Positions 14,238 to 22,540 of a stretch of DNA of 24,868 bases are shown here, one piece after another. Source of the stretch: JBAPUB01 sp049282455 (GTDB lineage: Bacteria; Actinomycetota; Actinomycetes; JAHEKZ01); the NCBI GenBank assembly GCA_049282455.1, contig JBAPUB010000151.1, positions 1 through 24,868 on the forward strand. The letters are read 5' to 3'. The position numbers were made by a program, and so were the translations under genes. Positions within the stretch are counted from its first letter, which is position 1, and each line of letters starts with the position of its first letter. The notes under the pieces were generated by a model that was not told the DNA's origin, did not search any database, and worked only from the letters and a program-made list of their open reading frames with translations.

Positions 14238-14723
14238 ATGCACTGCCCCTTCTGCCGTGCCCAGGACACCCGGGTCGTCGACTCTCGCGTCGCCGACGAC
14301 GGCACGGCGATCCGCCGCCGCCGTCAGTGCGCGGAGTGCGGCCGTCGGTTCACCACTGCCGAGAACCCGATCCTGGTCGTGGTCAAGCGGTCGGGGGCCA
14401 CCGAGCCGTTCAGCCGCGCCAAGGTGGTGTCCGGGGTGCGCAAGGCCTGCCAGGGCCGCCCGGTCAGCGACGACGACCTGGCGGTGCTGGCCCAGCAGGT
14501 CGAGGAGACCGTGCGCGCGGCAGGCAGCGCGGAGATCGACAGCCACGAGGTCGGGCTGGCGATCCTGGGGCCGCTGCGCCAGCTCGACGAGGTCGCCTAC
14601 CTGCGGTTCGCCTCGGTCTACCGAAGCTTTGAGTCCCTGGAGGACTTCGAGGCCGAGGTCACGCTGCTGCGGGCCGAGCGCGAGCCCGTCGGGCGAGAGC
14701 CCGAACCCAGACCGCGCCCGTAA
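14238..14723 (+). CDS. nrdR: NrdR, transcriptional repressor of ribonucleotide reductase genes
   Basis: NrdR senses ATP/dATP through an ATP-cone and represses nrd operons. The 161-residue protein has the N-terminal zinc ribbon MHCPFCRAQDTRVVDSR with Cys3 and Cys6 and QCAECGRRFTTAE with Cys31 and Cys34, then an ATP-cone from about residue 46 (VVVKRSGATEPFSRAKVVSGVRKAC) to 136. Length and motifs are standard, with an extra Arg/Pro-rich tail. ATG 14238 follows GAGGAGG with good spacing; upstream open frame is not homologous. nrdJ follows after 76 bases, which include an inverted repeat CCGGGC (14724-14729) and GCCCGG (14755-14760). NrdR-box-like pairs upstream predict that it represses its own operon. 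This arrangement matches nrdRJ of Streptomyces. Confidence 0.97.
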   Translation: MHCPFCRAQDTRVVDSRVADDGTAIRRRRQCAECGRRFTTAENPILVVVKRSGATEPFSRAKVVSGVRKACQGRPVSDDDLAVLAQQVEETVRAAGSAEIDSHEVGLAILGPLRQLDEVAYLRFASVYRSFESLEDFEAEVTLLRAEREPVGREPEPRPRP

Positions 14724-14799
14724 CCGGGCACCCACACCCCCCGGCCGGCAGGAAGCCCGGTATCGAGCAGTTCGTTGTCCATGAGGAGGACAGCACGAG

Positions 14800-17757
14800 A
14801 TGACAGACATGGTGAGCGGTTCGCCGCAGAAAACCGATAGTGGCGAGCCGATCGACACGGCGCAGGACCGGCTGCAGGTCATTCGACGAGGGTTGACGAT
14901 GGAACGCATCTTCACGACCCCGGGCATCCACCCGTACGACCAGGTGGCCTGGGAACGGCGCGACGTCGTGCAGACCAACTGGAAGACCGGCGACACGGTG
15001 TTCGAGCAGCGTGGGGTCGAGTTCCCCGACTTCTGGTCGGTGATCTCCTCGACGATCGTCACGACCAAGTACTTCCGCGGAGCAGTCGGCAGCGACACCC
15101 GCGAGTGGAGCCTGCGTCAGCTCATCGACCGTGTCGTGCAGACCTACCGTGCCGCCGGGGAGGAGAACGACTACTTTGCCAGCCCCACCGACGCCGAGAT
15201 CTTCGAGCACGAGCTCACCTGGATGCTGCTCAACCAGGTGTTCAGCTTCAACAGCCCGGTCTGGTTCAACGTTGGCACTCCGGCGCCGCAGCAGGTCAGC
15301 GCCTGCTTCATCCTTGCCGTCGACGACACCATGGACTCCATCCTCAACTGGTACCGCGAGGAGGGCCTGATCTTCAAGGGCGGGTCGGGCGCCGGGCTCA
15401 ACCTGTCGCGCATCCGTTCCAGCAAGGAGCTGCTCTCCTCAGGCGGCACTGCAAGCGGTCCGGTCTCCTTCATGCGTGGCGCTGACGCATCCGCCGGCAC
15501 CATCAAGTCTGGTGGTGCAACACGCCGCGCGGCCAAGATGGTCGTCCTCGACGTCGACCATCCCGACATCGAGGAGTTCGTCGAGACCAAGGCGCGCGAA
15601 GAGGTCAAGATTCATGCGCTGCGCGACGCCGGGTTCGACATGGACCTCGGTGGCAGGGACATCACCAGCGTCCAGTACCAGAACGCCAACAACTCGGTTC
15701 GCGTCAACGACGAGTTCATGCGCGCCGTCGAGGACGGCATGCCGTTCGGCCTGCGTGCCCGCGCCACCGGTGAGGTCATCGAGACCGTCGACGCCCGTGA
15801 GCTGTTCCGCAAGATCAGCCAGGCAGCATGGTCGTGCGCCGATCCCGGCATCCAGTACGACGGCACGATCAACGACTGGCACACCTGCCCGGAGTCCGGC
15901 CGGATCACTGCATCCAACCCGTGCAGCGAGTACATGCACCTGGACAACTCCAGCTGCAACCTGGCGTCGATCAACCTGCTGAAGTTCCTGCGCGACGACG
16001 ACACCTTCGACGCGCCCACCTTCGCCAAGGTCGTCGAGATGGTCATCACCGCGATGGACATCTCGATCTGCTTCGCCGACTTCCCGACCGAGGCGATCGG
16101 TGACACCACCCGCAAGTTCCGGCAGCTGGGGATCGGGTACGCCAACCTTGGCGCCCTGCTCATGGCCTCGGGACTGGCGTACGACAGCGAGGCCGGCCGC
16201 GCGCTTGCGGCGTCCATCACCTCGCTGATGACCGGCACTGCCTACCGCCGCTCCGCCGAGCTGGCCGGTGTGGTGGGCCCGTATGAGGGCTACGCCCGCA
16301 ACGCGACCGCGCACAAGCGAGTCATGCGCAAGCATGCGGCGGCGAACGATGCCGTGCGCACGTACGGCTCGCTCGACCAGGACGTCCACGTCGTGGCCAC
16401 GCAGGTCTGGAGCGACGTCATCGCGCTGGGTGAGGCCAACGGGTACCGCAATGCGCAGGCATCTGTGCTGGCACCGACCGGCACCATCGGCTTGATGATG
16501 GACTGCGACACCACCGGTATCGAGCCAGACCTCGCGCTGGTCAAGTTCAAGAAGATGGTCGGTGGTGGTTCGCTGCAGATCGTCAACCAGACGGTGCCGC
16601 GCGCGCTGCGCAACCTCGGCTACACCGAAGAGACGATCGAGGCGATCGTCGAGCACATCAGCCAGCATGGCAACGTCATTGATGCTCCGGGGCTCAAGCT
16701 GGAGCACTACACGGTGTTTGACTGCGCCATGGGTTCACGCACGATCGCGCCCATGGGGCACGTTCGGATGATGGCGGCCGTGCAGCCGTTCCTGTCGGGT
16801 GCGATCTCCAAGACGGTCAACATGACCGAGACCGCGACGGTCGAGGAGATCGAGGAGATCTACTTCCAAGGCTGGAAGCTCGGTCTGAAGGCCCTGGCTA
16901 TCTACCGCGACAACTGCAAGGTGGGCCAGCCACTGTCCGACGCCAAGGGCACCAGCCGAGACAACGGTGTCAGGGCGGCCGCAGCAGCGACGGCTCCGAC
17001 CATCGAGTACCGGCCGACGCGCAAGCGGCTGCCGAAGAACCGTCCGGCGACGACAACCTCGTTCTCCGTCGGCGGTGCCGAGGGCTACATGACGGCGTCG
17101 CGCTACCCCGATGACGGCCTGGGCGAGATCTTCCTGAAGATGTCCAAGCAGGGATCGACCCTGGCCGGGATGATGGACGCCTTCTCGATCGCGGTGTCGA
17201 TCGGCCTGCAGTACGGCGTCCCGCTCGAGACGTACGTCCAGAAGTTCGTCAACATGCGCTTCGACCCGGCGGGTCTGACCGACGACGCCGATGTCCGGAT
17301 GGCGCAGTCGATCATGGACTACATCTTCCGGCGGCTGTCTCTGGACTACCTGCCGTACGACTCACGTTCGGCGCTGGGCATCTACACCGCCGACGAGCGC
17401 ACGCGTTACCTCGAGACTGGTTCGTACGAGGCGCTGGACGACGGGAACGACTTCCCGGGTCCCGACGCCGACGTTCAGGCCGAGCTCGACACGCTGGCAC
17501 AGTCGGCACCGGTCGTCGAGCACCAAGACAGCTCCGATGACCCCTCGGCCGACACGTCTGCTGACAACGCCCACGAGAAGGCCGTCGAGGCGCCCGCCCG
17601 GCAGGTCAGCCAGGCGCGTTCGTCGACCGAGCTGCTCGAGGCGCTGCAAGGCACCGCATCGGATGCGCCGATGTGTTTCACCTGCGGCACCAAGATGCGG
17701 CCGGCTGGCTCGTGCTACGTCTGCGAAGGGTGTGGCGCCACCAGCGGCTGCAGCTGA
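14800..17757 (+). CDS. nrdJ: Class II (adenosylcobalamin-dependent) ribonucleoside-diphosphate reductase
   Basis: This 985-residue enzyme makes deoxyribonucleotides without oxygen dependence, using B12 to form the thiyl radical. Visible features: SACFILAVDDTMDS with Cys169, the pairing cysteine of the active site; GGSGAGLNLSRIRSS; NPCSEY at 373-378 with the thiyl-radical Cys375 and Glu377; NSSCNLASINL just after; and LAPTGTIGLMMDCDTTGIEPD. The C-terminus holds a cysteine-rich tail MCFTCGTKMRPAGSCYVCEGC (from 958), with Cys959, 962, 972, 975, 978 and 984, resembling a zinc-ribbon plus redox tail that regenerates the active-site disulphide. AGGAGG (14784-14789) is 10 bases before ATG 14800. No B12 riboswitch is evident in front of the operon. 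A strong terminator follows. No class I subunit gene is visible in this window. Confidence 0.97.
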   Translation: MTDMVSGSPQKTDSGEPIDTAQDRLQVIRRGLTMERIFTTPGIHPYDQVAWERRDVVQTNWKTGDTVFEQRGVEFPDFWSVISSTIVTTKYFRGAVGSDTREWSLRQLIDRVVQTYRAAGEENDYFASPTDAEIFEHELTWMLLNQVFSFNSPVWFNVGTPAPQQVSACFILAVDDTMDSILNWYREEGLIFKGGSGAGLNLSRIRSSKELLSSGGTASGPVSFMRGADASAGTIKSGGATRRAAKMVVLDVDHPDIEEFVETKAREEVKIHALRDAGFDMDLGGRDITSVQYQNANNSVRVNDEFMRAVEDGMPFGLRARATGEVIETVDARELFRKISQAAWSCADPGIQYDGTINDWHTCPESGRITASNPCSEYMHLDNSSCNLASINLLKFLRDDDTFDAPTFAKVVEMVITAMDISICFADFPTEAIGDTTRKFRQLGIGYANLGALLMASGLAYDSEAGRALAASITSLMTGTAYRRSAELAGVVGPYEGYARNATAHKRVMRKHAAANDAVRTYGSLDQDVHVVATQVWSDVIALGEANGYRNAQASVLAPTGTIGLMMDCDTTGIEPDLALVKFKKMVGGGSLQIVNQTVPRALRNLGYTEETIEAIVEHISQHGNVIDAPGLKLEHYTVFDCAMGSRTIAPMGHVRMMAAVQPFLSGAISKTVNMTETATVEEIEEIYFQGWKLGLKALAIYRDNCKVGQPLSDAKGTSRDNGVRAAAAATAPTIEYRPTRKRLPKNRPATTTSFSVGGAEGYMTASRYPDDGLGEIFLKMSKQGSTLAGMMDAFSIAVSIGLQYGVPLETYVQKFVNMRFDPAGLTDDADVRMAQSIMDYIFRRLSLDYLPYDSRSALGIYTADERTRYLETGSYEALDDGNDFPGPDADVQAELDTLAQSAPVVEHQDSSDDPSADTSADNAHEKAVEAPARQVSQARSSTELLEALQGTASDAPMCFTCGTKMRPAGSCYVCEGCGATSGCS

Positions 17758-17800
17758 GGGTGATCTTGCGCTGATCTGCCAGTCATTCGAGCTATGGCAA

Positions 17801-17834
17801 GAACCGGCCCCCACCTTCGGGTGGGGGCCGGTTC
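17801..17834. terminator. Strong stem-loop terminator after nrdJ
   Basis: Bases 17801-17815 and 17820-17834 form a perfect 15-bp GC-rich stem around a stabilising TTCG tetraloop, 43 bases after the nrdJ stop. The downstream side is TCCTGTTCC rather than a clean T-run, as is common in actinobacteria. The flanking 17758-17800 and 17835-17906 show nothing else of note. Confidence 0.9.
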
Positions 17835-17906
17835 CTGTTCCGGTTCGTCCCGACTGCGACGTGGCGCCGTCCGACGCGCGCTCGCCCGTCGTGGGAGCAT
17901 GTCGAG

Positions 17907-18479
17907 GTGGGTTTCCATATCGCTGACCAGGCAGACGCCGACGCGGTTCTCAACGAGCACCCCTTCGCCCTGTTGGTCGGCATGATGCTCGACCAGCAGT
18001 ACGGCATGGAGCACGCGTTTCGTGGCCCGTGGAAGGTGCTCACCCGATTCGGGTCCCTCGACCCAGCAGCGATCGCGGACGCTGACCCGGAGGAGTTCGC
18101 CGCGCTGTGCAGCCAACCACCCGCTATCCACCGCTTCCCCGGGTCCATGGCGTCACGGATGCAGGACCTCGCCCGAGTGATCGACGACGAGTACGACGGC
18201 GACGCTGCTCGGCTGTGGAACGAGGCGACCTCGGGCAAGGACCTGCTCGCGCGGCTGATGGACCTTCCCGGGTTCGGCAGGCAGAAGTCCCAGGTCTTCG
18301 TAGCGTTGCTCGCCAAGCAGCTCGACGTCCGCCCCAGGGGCTGGAAGGCCGTGGCCGGTGACTACGGCCTGAAGGGCTACCGGTCGGTGGCCGACGTCGT
18401 AGGCCCGGAGTCACTGGTCAAGGTGCGCGAGTTCAAGCAGCAGAAGAAGGCCGCCGCCAAGGCCGCAGCATCACCCTGA
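17907..18479 (+). CDS. HhH-GPD-type base excision DNA repair protein
   Basis: The 190-residue protein has the helix-hairpin-helix DNA glycosylase layout: HPFALLVGMMLDQQYGMEHAFRGPWKVLTRFGSLDPAAIAD at the N-terminus and LARLMDLPGFGRQKSQVFVALLAKQL (about residues 115-140), where LPGFGRQK is the hairpin. It resembles a small actinobacterial family of uncharacterised HhH-GPD proteins. The C-terminal four-cysteine iron-sulphur loop of Nth/MutY is absent and the tail ends in Lys/Ala-rich sequence (KQQKKAAAKAAASP), which may aid DNA contact. GTG 17907 is chosen: GGGAG lies 9 bases upstream and the protein is homologous from its first residues. It is the only gene between the nrdJ terminator and the convergent cyclase gene. 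Substrate lesion is unknown. Confidence 0.9.
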   Translation: MGFHIADQADADAVLNEHPFALLVGMMLDQQYGMEHAFRGPWKVLTRFGSLDPAAIADADPEEFAALCSQPPAIHRFPGSMASRMQDLARVIDDEYDGDAARLWNEATSGKDLLARLMDLPGFGRQKSQVFVALLAKQLDVRPRGWKAVAGDYGLKGYRSVADVVGPESLVKVREFKQQKKAAAKAAASP

Positions 18480-18543
18480 ACGTCGGTCGACGCGCCGGTC
18501 CACCCAGAGTCCCGGTGCAGGAAGCGTTGAGGAACGACGCCTG

Positions 18544-21500
18544 CTATGAGCTGAGTGCCGTGGCTTGGTCAATGAGGGTGTCGGTCTCGGTGAGCGCGGG
18601 TGCCGCCTGCAGTTGTTCGAAGATCGTTCGGGCTTGGCGCAGTGCCGGCGTGGCTTCGGCGCCTCTTCCGAGGGCGAGCAGGCAGCGTCCTTGGCCGAGG
18701 AGTGCGTAGGCGTGTTCTGGGATGACGCCGAAGTGTTCCCAACGCTGTGCGGCGTCGGCGTAGGAAGTGGCGGCGGCCTGGTGATCGCCGCGGTGCTCGG
18801 CGATTGCGGCGTTGGCAGCGGCCAGGGCGTGTTGCGTGTAGGGGTGGTGGGGTTCGACCCCGGTGAGGAGTTGTTCGGCCAGTTCGACGCGGCCGATGGC
18901 TAGGGCGGTGCGGACCATGCCGGGCAGCCAGGCAGGGTAGTAGGGGTTCTCACGGGTGCCGGAGGTCGTGTTGACCTCGGCCAGCAGGACGGCGGCAGCG
19001 TCGGGGTGGCCGAGGGCGGTATGAGCTGCCATCGCCGCTGCGAAGGCGAAGACGATGGCCTGTGGGTAGCCGGTGTTGCGGGTGGTCGTCTCGAGCGAGT
19101 TCAGCCAGGCGGCGGCATGGTGGGCCTGGCCACGCCAGGTGTAGATCCGCGTCTGTGCAGCCCTTACCTCGCTCAGGTCGATCGTGTTGCCGGTCGCCTC
19201 GAAATGTGCGGCTAGTTCAGAAGCGAGGTCGAGGGCTTCGTGGTGCGTACCGGTATCGAACATCACGGACAGCAGCGATCCCTTGAGCAGGTCGGTGACG
19301 TCGGTGAGGCCTCTCGGGTTGGCGTAGGCGATACCGGCCCGCAGTGTGTCCAGTGCCCTGCCCGGCCCGTCGAACTGCCACCGGACCAATCCGAGGTTGT
19401 TGTGGAACACGGCGACGTTGTGCGCTTTCCCGGCGGCGCCGGACAGGTCGATGGCGTGCTGGAGGTCGGCCAACCCCTCCCGGTCACCCTGACTGGCGCG
19501 GGCAGCCCCGCGAAGGCCGAACGCGTTCGCGGGTGGGTCGATCCCCAGCTCGTCAGCGAGGGCCAGCGCCTGGTCGGCGGTGTCGATCGCCGCATCCAGC
19601 TGGCCCTGTTGATTCTCGTCACTCGAGAGAAGGGCGAGTTCATGAACCAGATCAGGGCCGGGAGGCAGCGACTGAAGCAGGGTGACCACCTGCGCCCCGA
19701 TGGTCCAGCCCCGCGGGTCGCCCATCCGCTGCAGCACGGGACGTAACCGGGACATCGCCTCGGCGGCGGCGCGTAGGTCCCCAGCCTCGCGAAACCGCCT
19801 GATGGCCTCGTCCAGAGCCGAGGCCGCATCGCCGTAGCGGGCCGCCTCGAGAGCCGCCCTGCCGAACCGAGTGAGCGTGTTGGCCCGGTTGGGGTGGCCG
19901 GGTGGGGTCAGGGTGAGGGCTTGTTCGTACGCGACGACGGCGGCGGCGGTGTCCAGGCTGACAGCTCGGTCGCCGGCCAGGGTGAGGAACCGCAACGCTG
20001 GATCGGCCAGTTCGGCGGCCAGGTCGTTGTCACCGGCGGCGACGGCGAGGGAGTGGGCGGTGGCGTAGTGGTAGGCCAACACGTCGGCCAGGTCCTCCAG
20101 CCGGGTCCCGGCTTTGGTCTCGATCCAGTGAGCCGCCGCAAGATGCCGGCTCGCTCGGGAGGCCCTGGGGAGCTGACCGTAGGCGACGTCGCGGGTGAGC
20201 ACATGCCAGAAGCTGTACTCGGTCTCACCAGCCATCGACGACTGTCGGGCCGGGCGGACCAGCTTCTTGCGGGTCAGCTCCCGTAACACTTCTCGCACTG
20301 CGTCCGGATCTCTGCCTGACATGGCGCCGACGGCGCCAGCCCAGAAAACCTTCCCCACCACCGCCGCATCAGCCAGCAACGACTTGGCCTGCGGGCCGAG
20401 TGTGTCGACGCGGGCGGCGATCAGCGCTTGCACGGAGTCGGGGAACGGCACCTCCGCCCCGGGCCGTAGTTCCCAGCTGAGATCCTTCGGCACGATCAGG
20501 TCACGGTCTTGCAGTAGCCGGACGAACTCCTCGACATACAGCGGATTGCCTCCGCCCCGGTCCAAGATCGGTCCCTGCAACTCCACCGGGATCACCGTCG
20601 CGTCCAGCAAGCCCGACACCATCCGGGCGGTTTCGGCTTCACTCAGCGGGGCCAAGTTGATGGTGCTGGTGTTGCGTAGCCCATTGGCGTACTCGGGGTA
20701 ACGTTCGAACAGCTCCGGCCGCGCCGTTCCCACCAGCAGCAGCGGGACCGCTTCGGCCCGGTCAGCCAGGTGTTCGATGAACGCCAGCATCGCCTCGTCG
20801 GCCCAGTGCAGGTCCTCAAACACGATCACCGTCGGGTCCTGCTCAGCGATGTGTTCCAGGAAGCGTCGCCAGGCGGTGAACAGCTCCTGGCGCTCGGCCT
20901 TCGAGGTGGCTTCGATGCCGAGCAGCGGCAGCAGCCGCTGCCGAAACCAGACCCGCTCGTCCCCTTCCGGCAGCACCACGTCCAGCTTGCTGATCGCCAC
21001 GTCGGGCGGGTCGGTCTCCAGGATCCCGGCGTGGGCCTTGACGATCTCGCCCAACGGCCAGAACGTGATTCCCTCGCCATAGGGCAGGCAGCGGCCCTGC
21101 CGCCAGGTCACCAGACTCGCGCGTTCATCGAGGTAGTCGAAGAGCTCGGCGACGATCCGCGACTTGCCCAGGCCAGGCTCACCGACAACCGTGACCAGCT
21201 GTGGCGACGCCGCGGCGACAGTCTTGTCGAAGATGCCCTTCATCAGGGCCAGGTCGATCTCCCGGCCCACGAACAGCGAGTCGTGGGTGCGGGTCAGATC
21301 TGTGCCGAGACGGGCAAGCGGTTCCTTCGCGTGGAACACCGCCACTGGCGTGCTCTTGCCCTTCACCTTCGCCGGCTCCAACGGGTCGTACTCGAAGACC
21401 GCCGACGTTGCGTCGAACGTGGTCTGACCGACCGCAACCCCGCCGACCGGGGCCACCGACTGGATCCGCGAGGCGGTGTTGATCGCATCCCCGGTCAGGA

Positions 21501-21966
21501 ACCCTTCCCCCGACTCTGGTGTCACATCCAGCCGAACCAACGCCTCACCGGTGTTGATCCCCACCCGCAGCAACAGCGGGTCACCACCAACCGCCGTCAA
21601 CCGCTCGGCGTGATCGGTGATCCGCAGCCCCGCCCGCACCGCCCGCTCTGGGTCGTCCTCATGCGCCGCCGGTACCCCGAAGACCCCCACCACCGCGTCC
21701 CCGATGAACTTCTGCACCACCCCACCGAACGCCTCGATCGCCGCCCGCGCCACCACGTAGTAGTCGGTCAGCATTCGATTGACGTCCTCCGGATCAGCTG
21801 ACTCCGACAACGCCGTGAACCCCACCAAATCGCAGAAGAGCGCGGTCACGACCTTGCGCTCCTCAGCCACTCCGTGCGGCTGGGTGGTCAACGGTGTCGC
21901 GCACTCCGGGCAGAACTTGAACTCGTCCTGGAGGATGAACCCACACTCCGGACAAGTCGCCACCAC
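18544..21966 (-). CDS. Zinc ribbon, class III nucleotide cyclase, AAA-type ATPase and TPR-repeat signalling protein
   Basis: This 1140-residue protein begins with a zinc ribbon (CPECG and CPECA, Cys5, 8, 19, 22). A class III cyclase domain follows (about 36-210): ERKVVTALFCDLVGFT with metal-binding Asp46, VVQKFIGDAVVGVFG with Lys86 and second metal Asp90, and GDAINTASRIQ with transition-state Asn163 and Arg167. The usual adenine-specifying Asp seven residues before Asn163 is replaced by Phe156. An ATPase domain follows with Walker A GEPGLGKS (262-269) and Walker B VFEDLHWAD (382-390), similar to STAND/LuxR-type regulators, then helical TPR-like repeats to the end. No C-terminal DNA-binding domain is evident. 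GTG 21966 or GTG 21963 starts it. It most likely senses a signal through the TPR part and controls cyclase output; its partner is unknown. Confidence 0.92.
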   Translation of the reverse strand: MVATCPECGFILQDEFKFCPECATPLTTQPHGVAEERKVVTALFCDLVGFTALSESADPEDVNRMLTDYYVVARAAIEAFGGVVQKFIGDAVVGVFGVPAAHEDDPERAVRAGLRITDHAERLTAVGGDPLLLRVGINTGEALVRLDVTPESGEGFLTGDAINTASRIQSVAPVGGVAVGQTTFDATSAVFEYDPLEPAKVKGKSTPVAVFHAKEPLARLGTDLTRTHDSLFVGREIDLALMKGIFDKTVAAASPQLVTVVGEPGLGKSRIVAELFDYLDERASLVTWRQGRCLPYGEGITFWPLGEIVKAHAGILETDPPDVAISKLDVVLPEGDERVWFRQRLLPLLGIEATSKAERQELFTAWRRFLEHIAEQDPTVIVFEDLHWADEAMLAFIEHLADRAEAVPLLLVGTARPELFERYPEYANGLRNTSTINLAPLSEAETARMVSGLLDATVIPVELQGPILDRGGGNPLYVEEFVRLLQDRDLIVPKDLSWELRPGAEVPFPDSVQALIAARVDTLGPQAKSLLADAAVVGKVFWAGAVGAMSGRDPDAVREVLRELTRKKLVRPARQSSMAGETEYSFWHVLTRDVAYGQLPRASRASRHLAAAHWIETKAGTRLEDLADVLAYHYATAHSLAVAAGDNDLAAELADPALRFLTLAGDRAVSLDTAAAVVAYEQALTLTPPGHPNRANTLTRFGRAALEAARYGDAASALDEAIRRFREAGDLRAAAEAMSRLRPVLQRMGDPRGWTIGAQVVTLLQSLPPGPDLVHELALLSSDENQQGQLDAAIDTADQALALADELGIDPPANAFGLRGAARASQGDREGLADLQHAIDLSGAAGKAHNVAVFHNNLGLVRWQFDGPGRALDTLRAGIAYANPRGLTDVTDLLKGSLLSVMFDTGTHHEALDLASELAAHFEATGNTIDLSEVRAAQTRIYTWRGQAHHAAAWLNSLETTTRNTGYPQAIVFAFAAAMAAHTALGHPDAAAVLLAEVNTTSGTRENPYYPAWLPGMVRTALAIGRVELAEQLLTGVEPHHPYTQHALAAANAAIAEHRGDHQAAATSYADAAQRWEHFGVIPEHAYALLGQGRCLLALGRGAEATPALRQARTIFEQLQAAPALTETDTLIDQATALSS

Positions 21967-21969
21967 CGG

Positions 21970-21975
21970 AGACTA
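21970..21975 (-). promoter_or_regulatory. Candidate -10 element (TAGTCT) for the cyclase-ATPase gene
   Basis: On the minus strand TAGTCT ends 3 bases before GTG 21966 and 6 bases before GTG 21963. The latter spacing fits a leaderless transcript and favours 21963 as start, one residue shorter. Bases 21976-22143 show no gene or clear signal. Confidence 0.4.
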
Positions 21976-22143
21976 GGTGATCGCGGCCCTCAGGTCATCG
22001 CTTCGTGGGTTGCAGCCGGGGCGTCAGTGGGGGTGTGGAACGAGTTCACCGCATCGGGGGTCTTCGAGACTGAGCGACGAGACGACATCCTCGAGGTCAC
22101 TCGGTCGTGGCGGCGGTCTTGGGGAACCTGCTCGGCGGAGGGG

Positions 22144-22527
22144 CTACTGGCGGGCGCGGGCAACGGCGAGTCGGTGCTCGGGATCAATGAGGTGACGGAA
22201 GTCGGGCGTGCCCGAGGCGATCTCGATGCGGACCTGGTGAATCGTCCAGGTGAACTCGCTGGACTGAGCCGTGTAGTCGTCGCTGACCGGCGACGCGGTG
22301 CCTCGTCCGACGTCGGTGGTCTCGTCGAGGGAGAACACCAACGGCACCGTGCGCTCGAGCCGGGCCTCCGCGGCCTGCTCCCCGTCGACGAGCAGGCGGA
22401 CCTGACCACCCAGACCGGGACCGCCGCCGTCGTAGTCGAAGGCCATGACGACCCGATGTGAACCGGGGGCAAGCGGCGTCGGGCAGCCAGCCGGCGCCGC
22501 GTCACCGACGCGTGCCGTCAGGTCCTG
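22144..22527 (-). pseudogene. Remnant of an arylsulfatase C-terminal domain
   Basis: The minus frame from 22527 to the TAG at 22144 encodes about 127 residues after a TGA at 22530-22528. From PLAPGSHRVVMAFDYDGGG onward it reads like the C-terminus of type I arylsulfatases: GLGGQVRLLVDGE, RLERTVPLVFSLDETTDVG, SPVSDDYTAQSSEFTWTIHQVRIEI and the terminal PEHRLAVARARQ. The catalytic N-terminal sulfatase domain (with the C/S-x-P-S-R formylglycine site) is absent; the first 15 or so codons (QDLTARVGDAAPAG) are not homologous and the acyltransferase gene begins immediately beyond on the other strand. An internal ATG at 22446 could start a 100-residue product, but it would begin in mid-domain. The best reading is a decayed gene cut by deletion or rearrangement. 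Confidence 0.75.
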
Positions 22528-22540
22528 TCACTCTTGGGGG

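Noticed and set aside
14006..14799. B12 riboswitch in front of nrdR-nrdJ
   Set aside because: I looked for a cobalamin-riboswitch B12-box (GCCACTG-like) and the associated conserved helices and did not see them.
18565..21801. Long plus-strand frames opposite the cyclase gene (for example 20770-21801)
   Set aside because: The minus strand has continuous domain homology over 1140 residues; the plus frames have no recognisable motifs.
21967..22461. Plus-strand frames 21874-22461 and 21977-22195 as genes
   Set aside because: They have no recognisable features, and the region is partly explained by the sulfatase remnant on the other strand.
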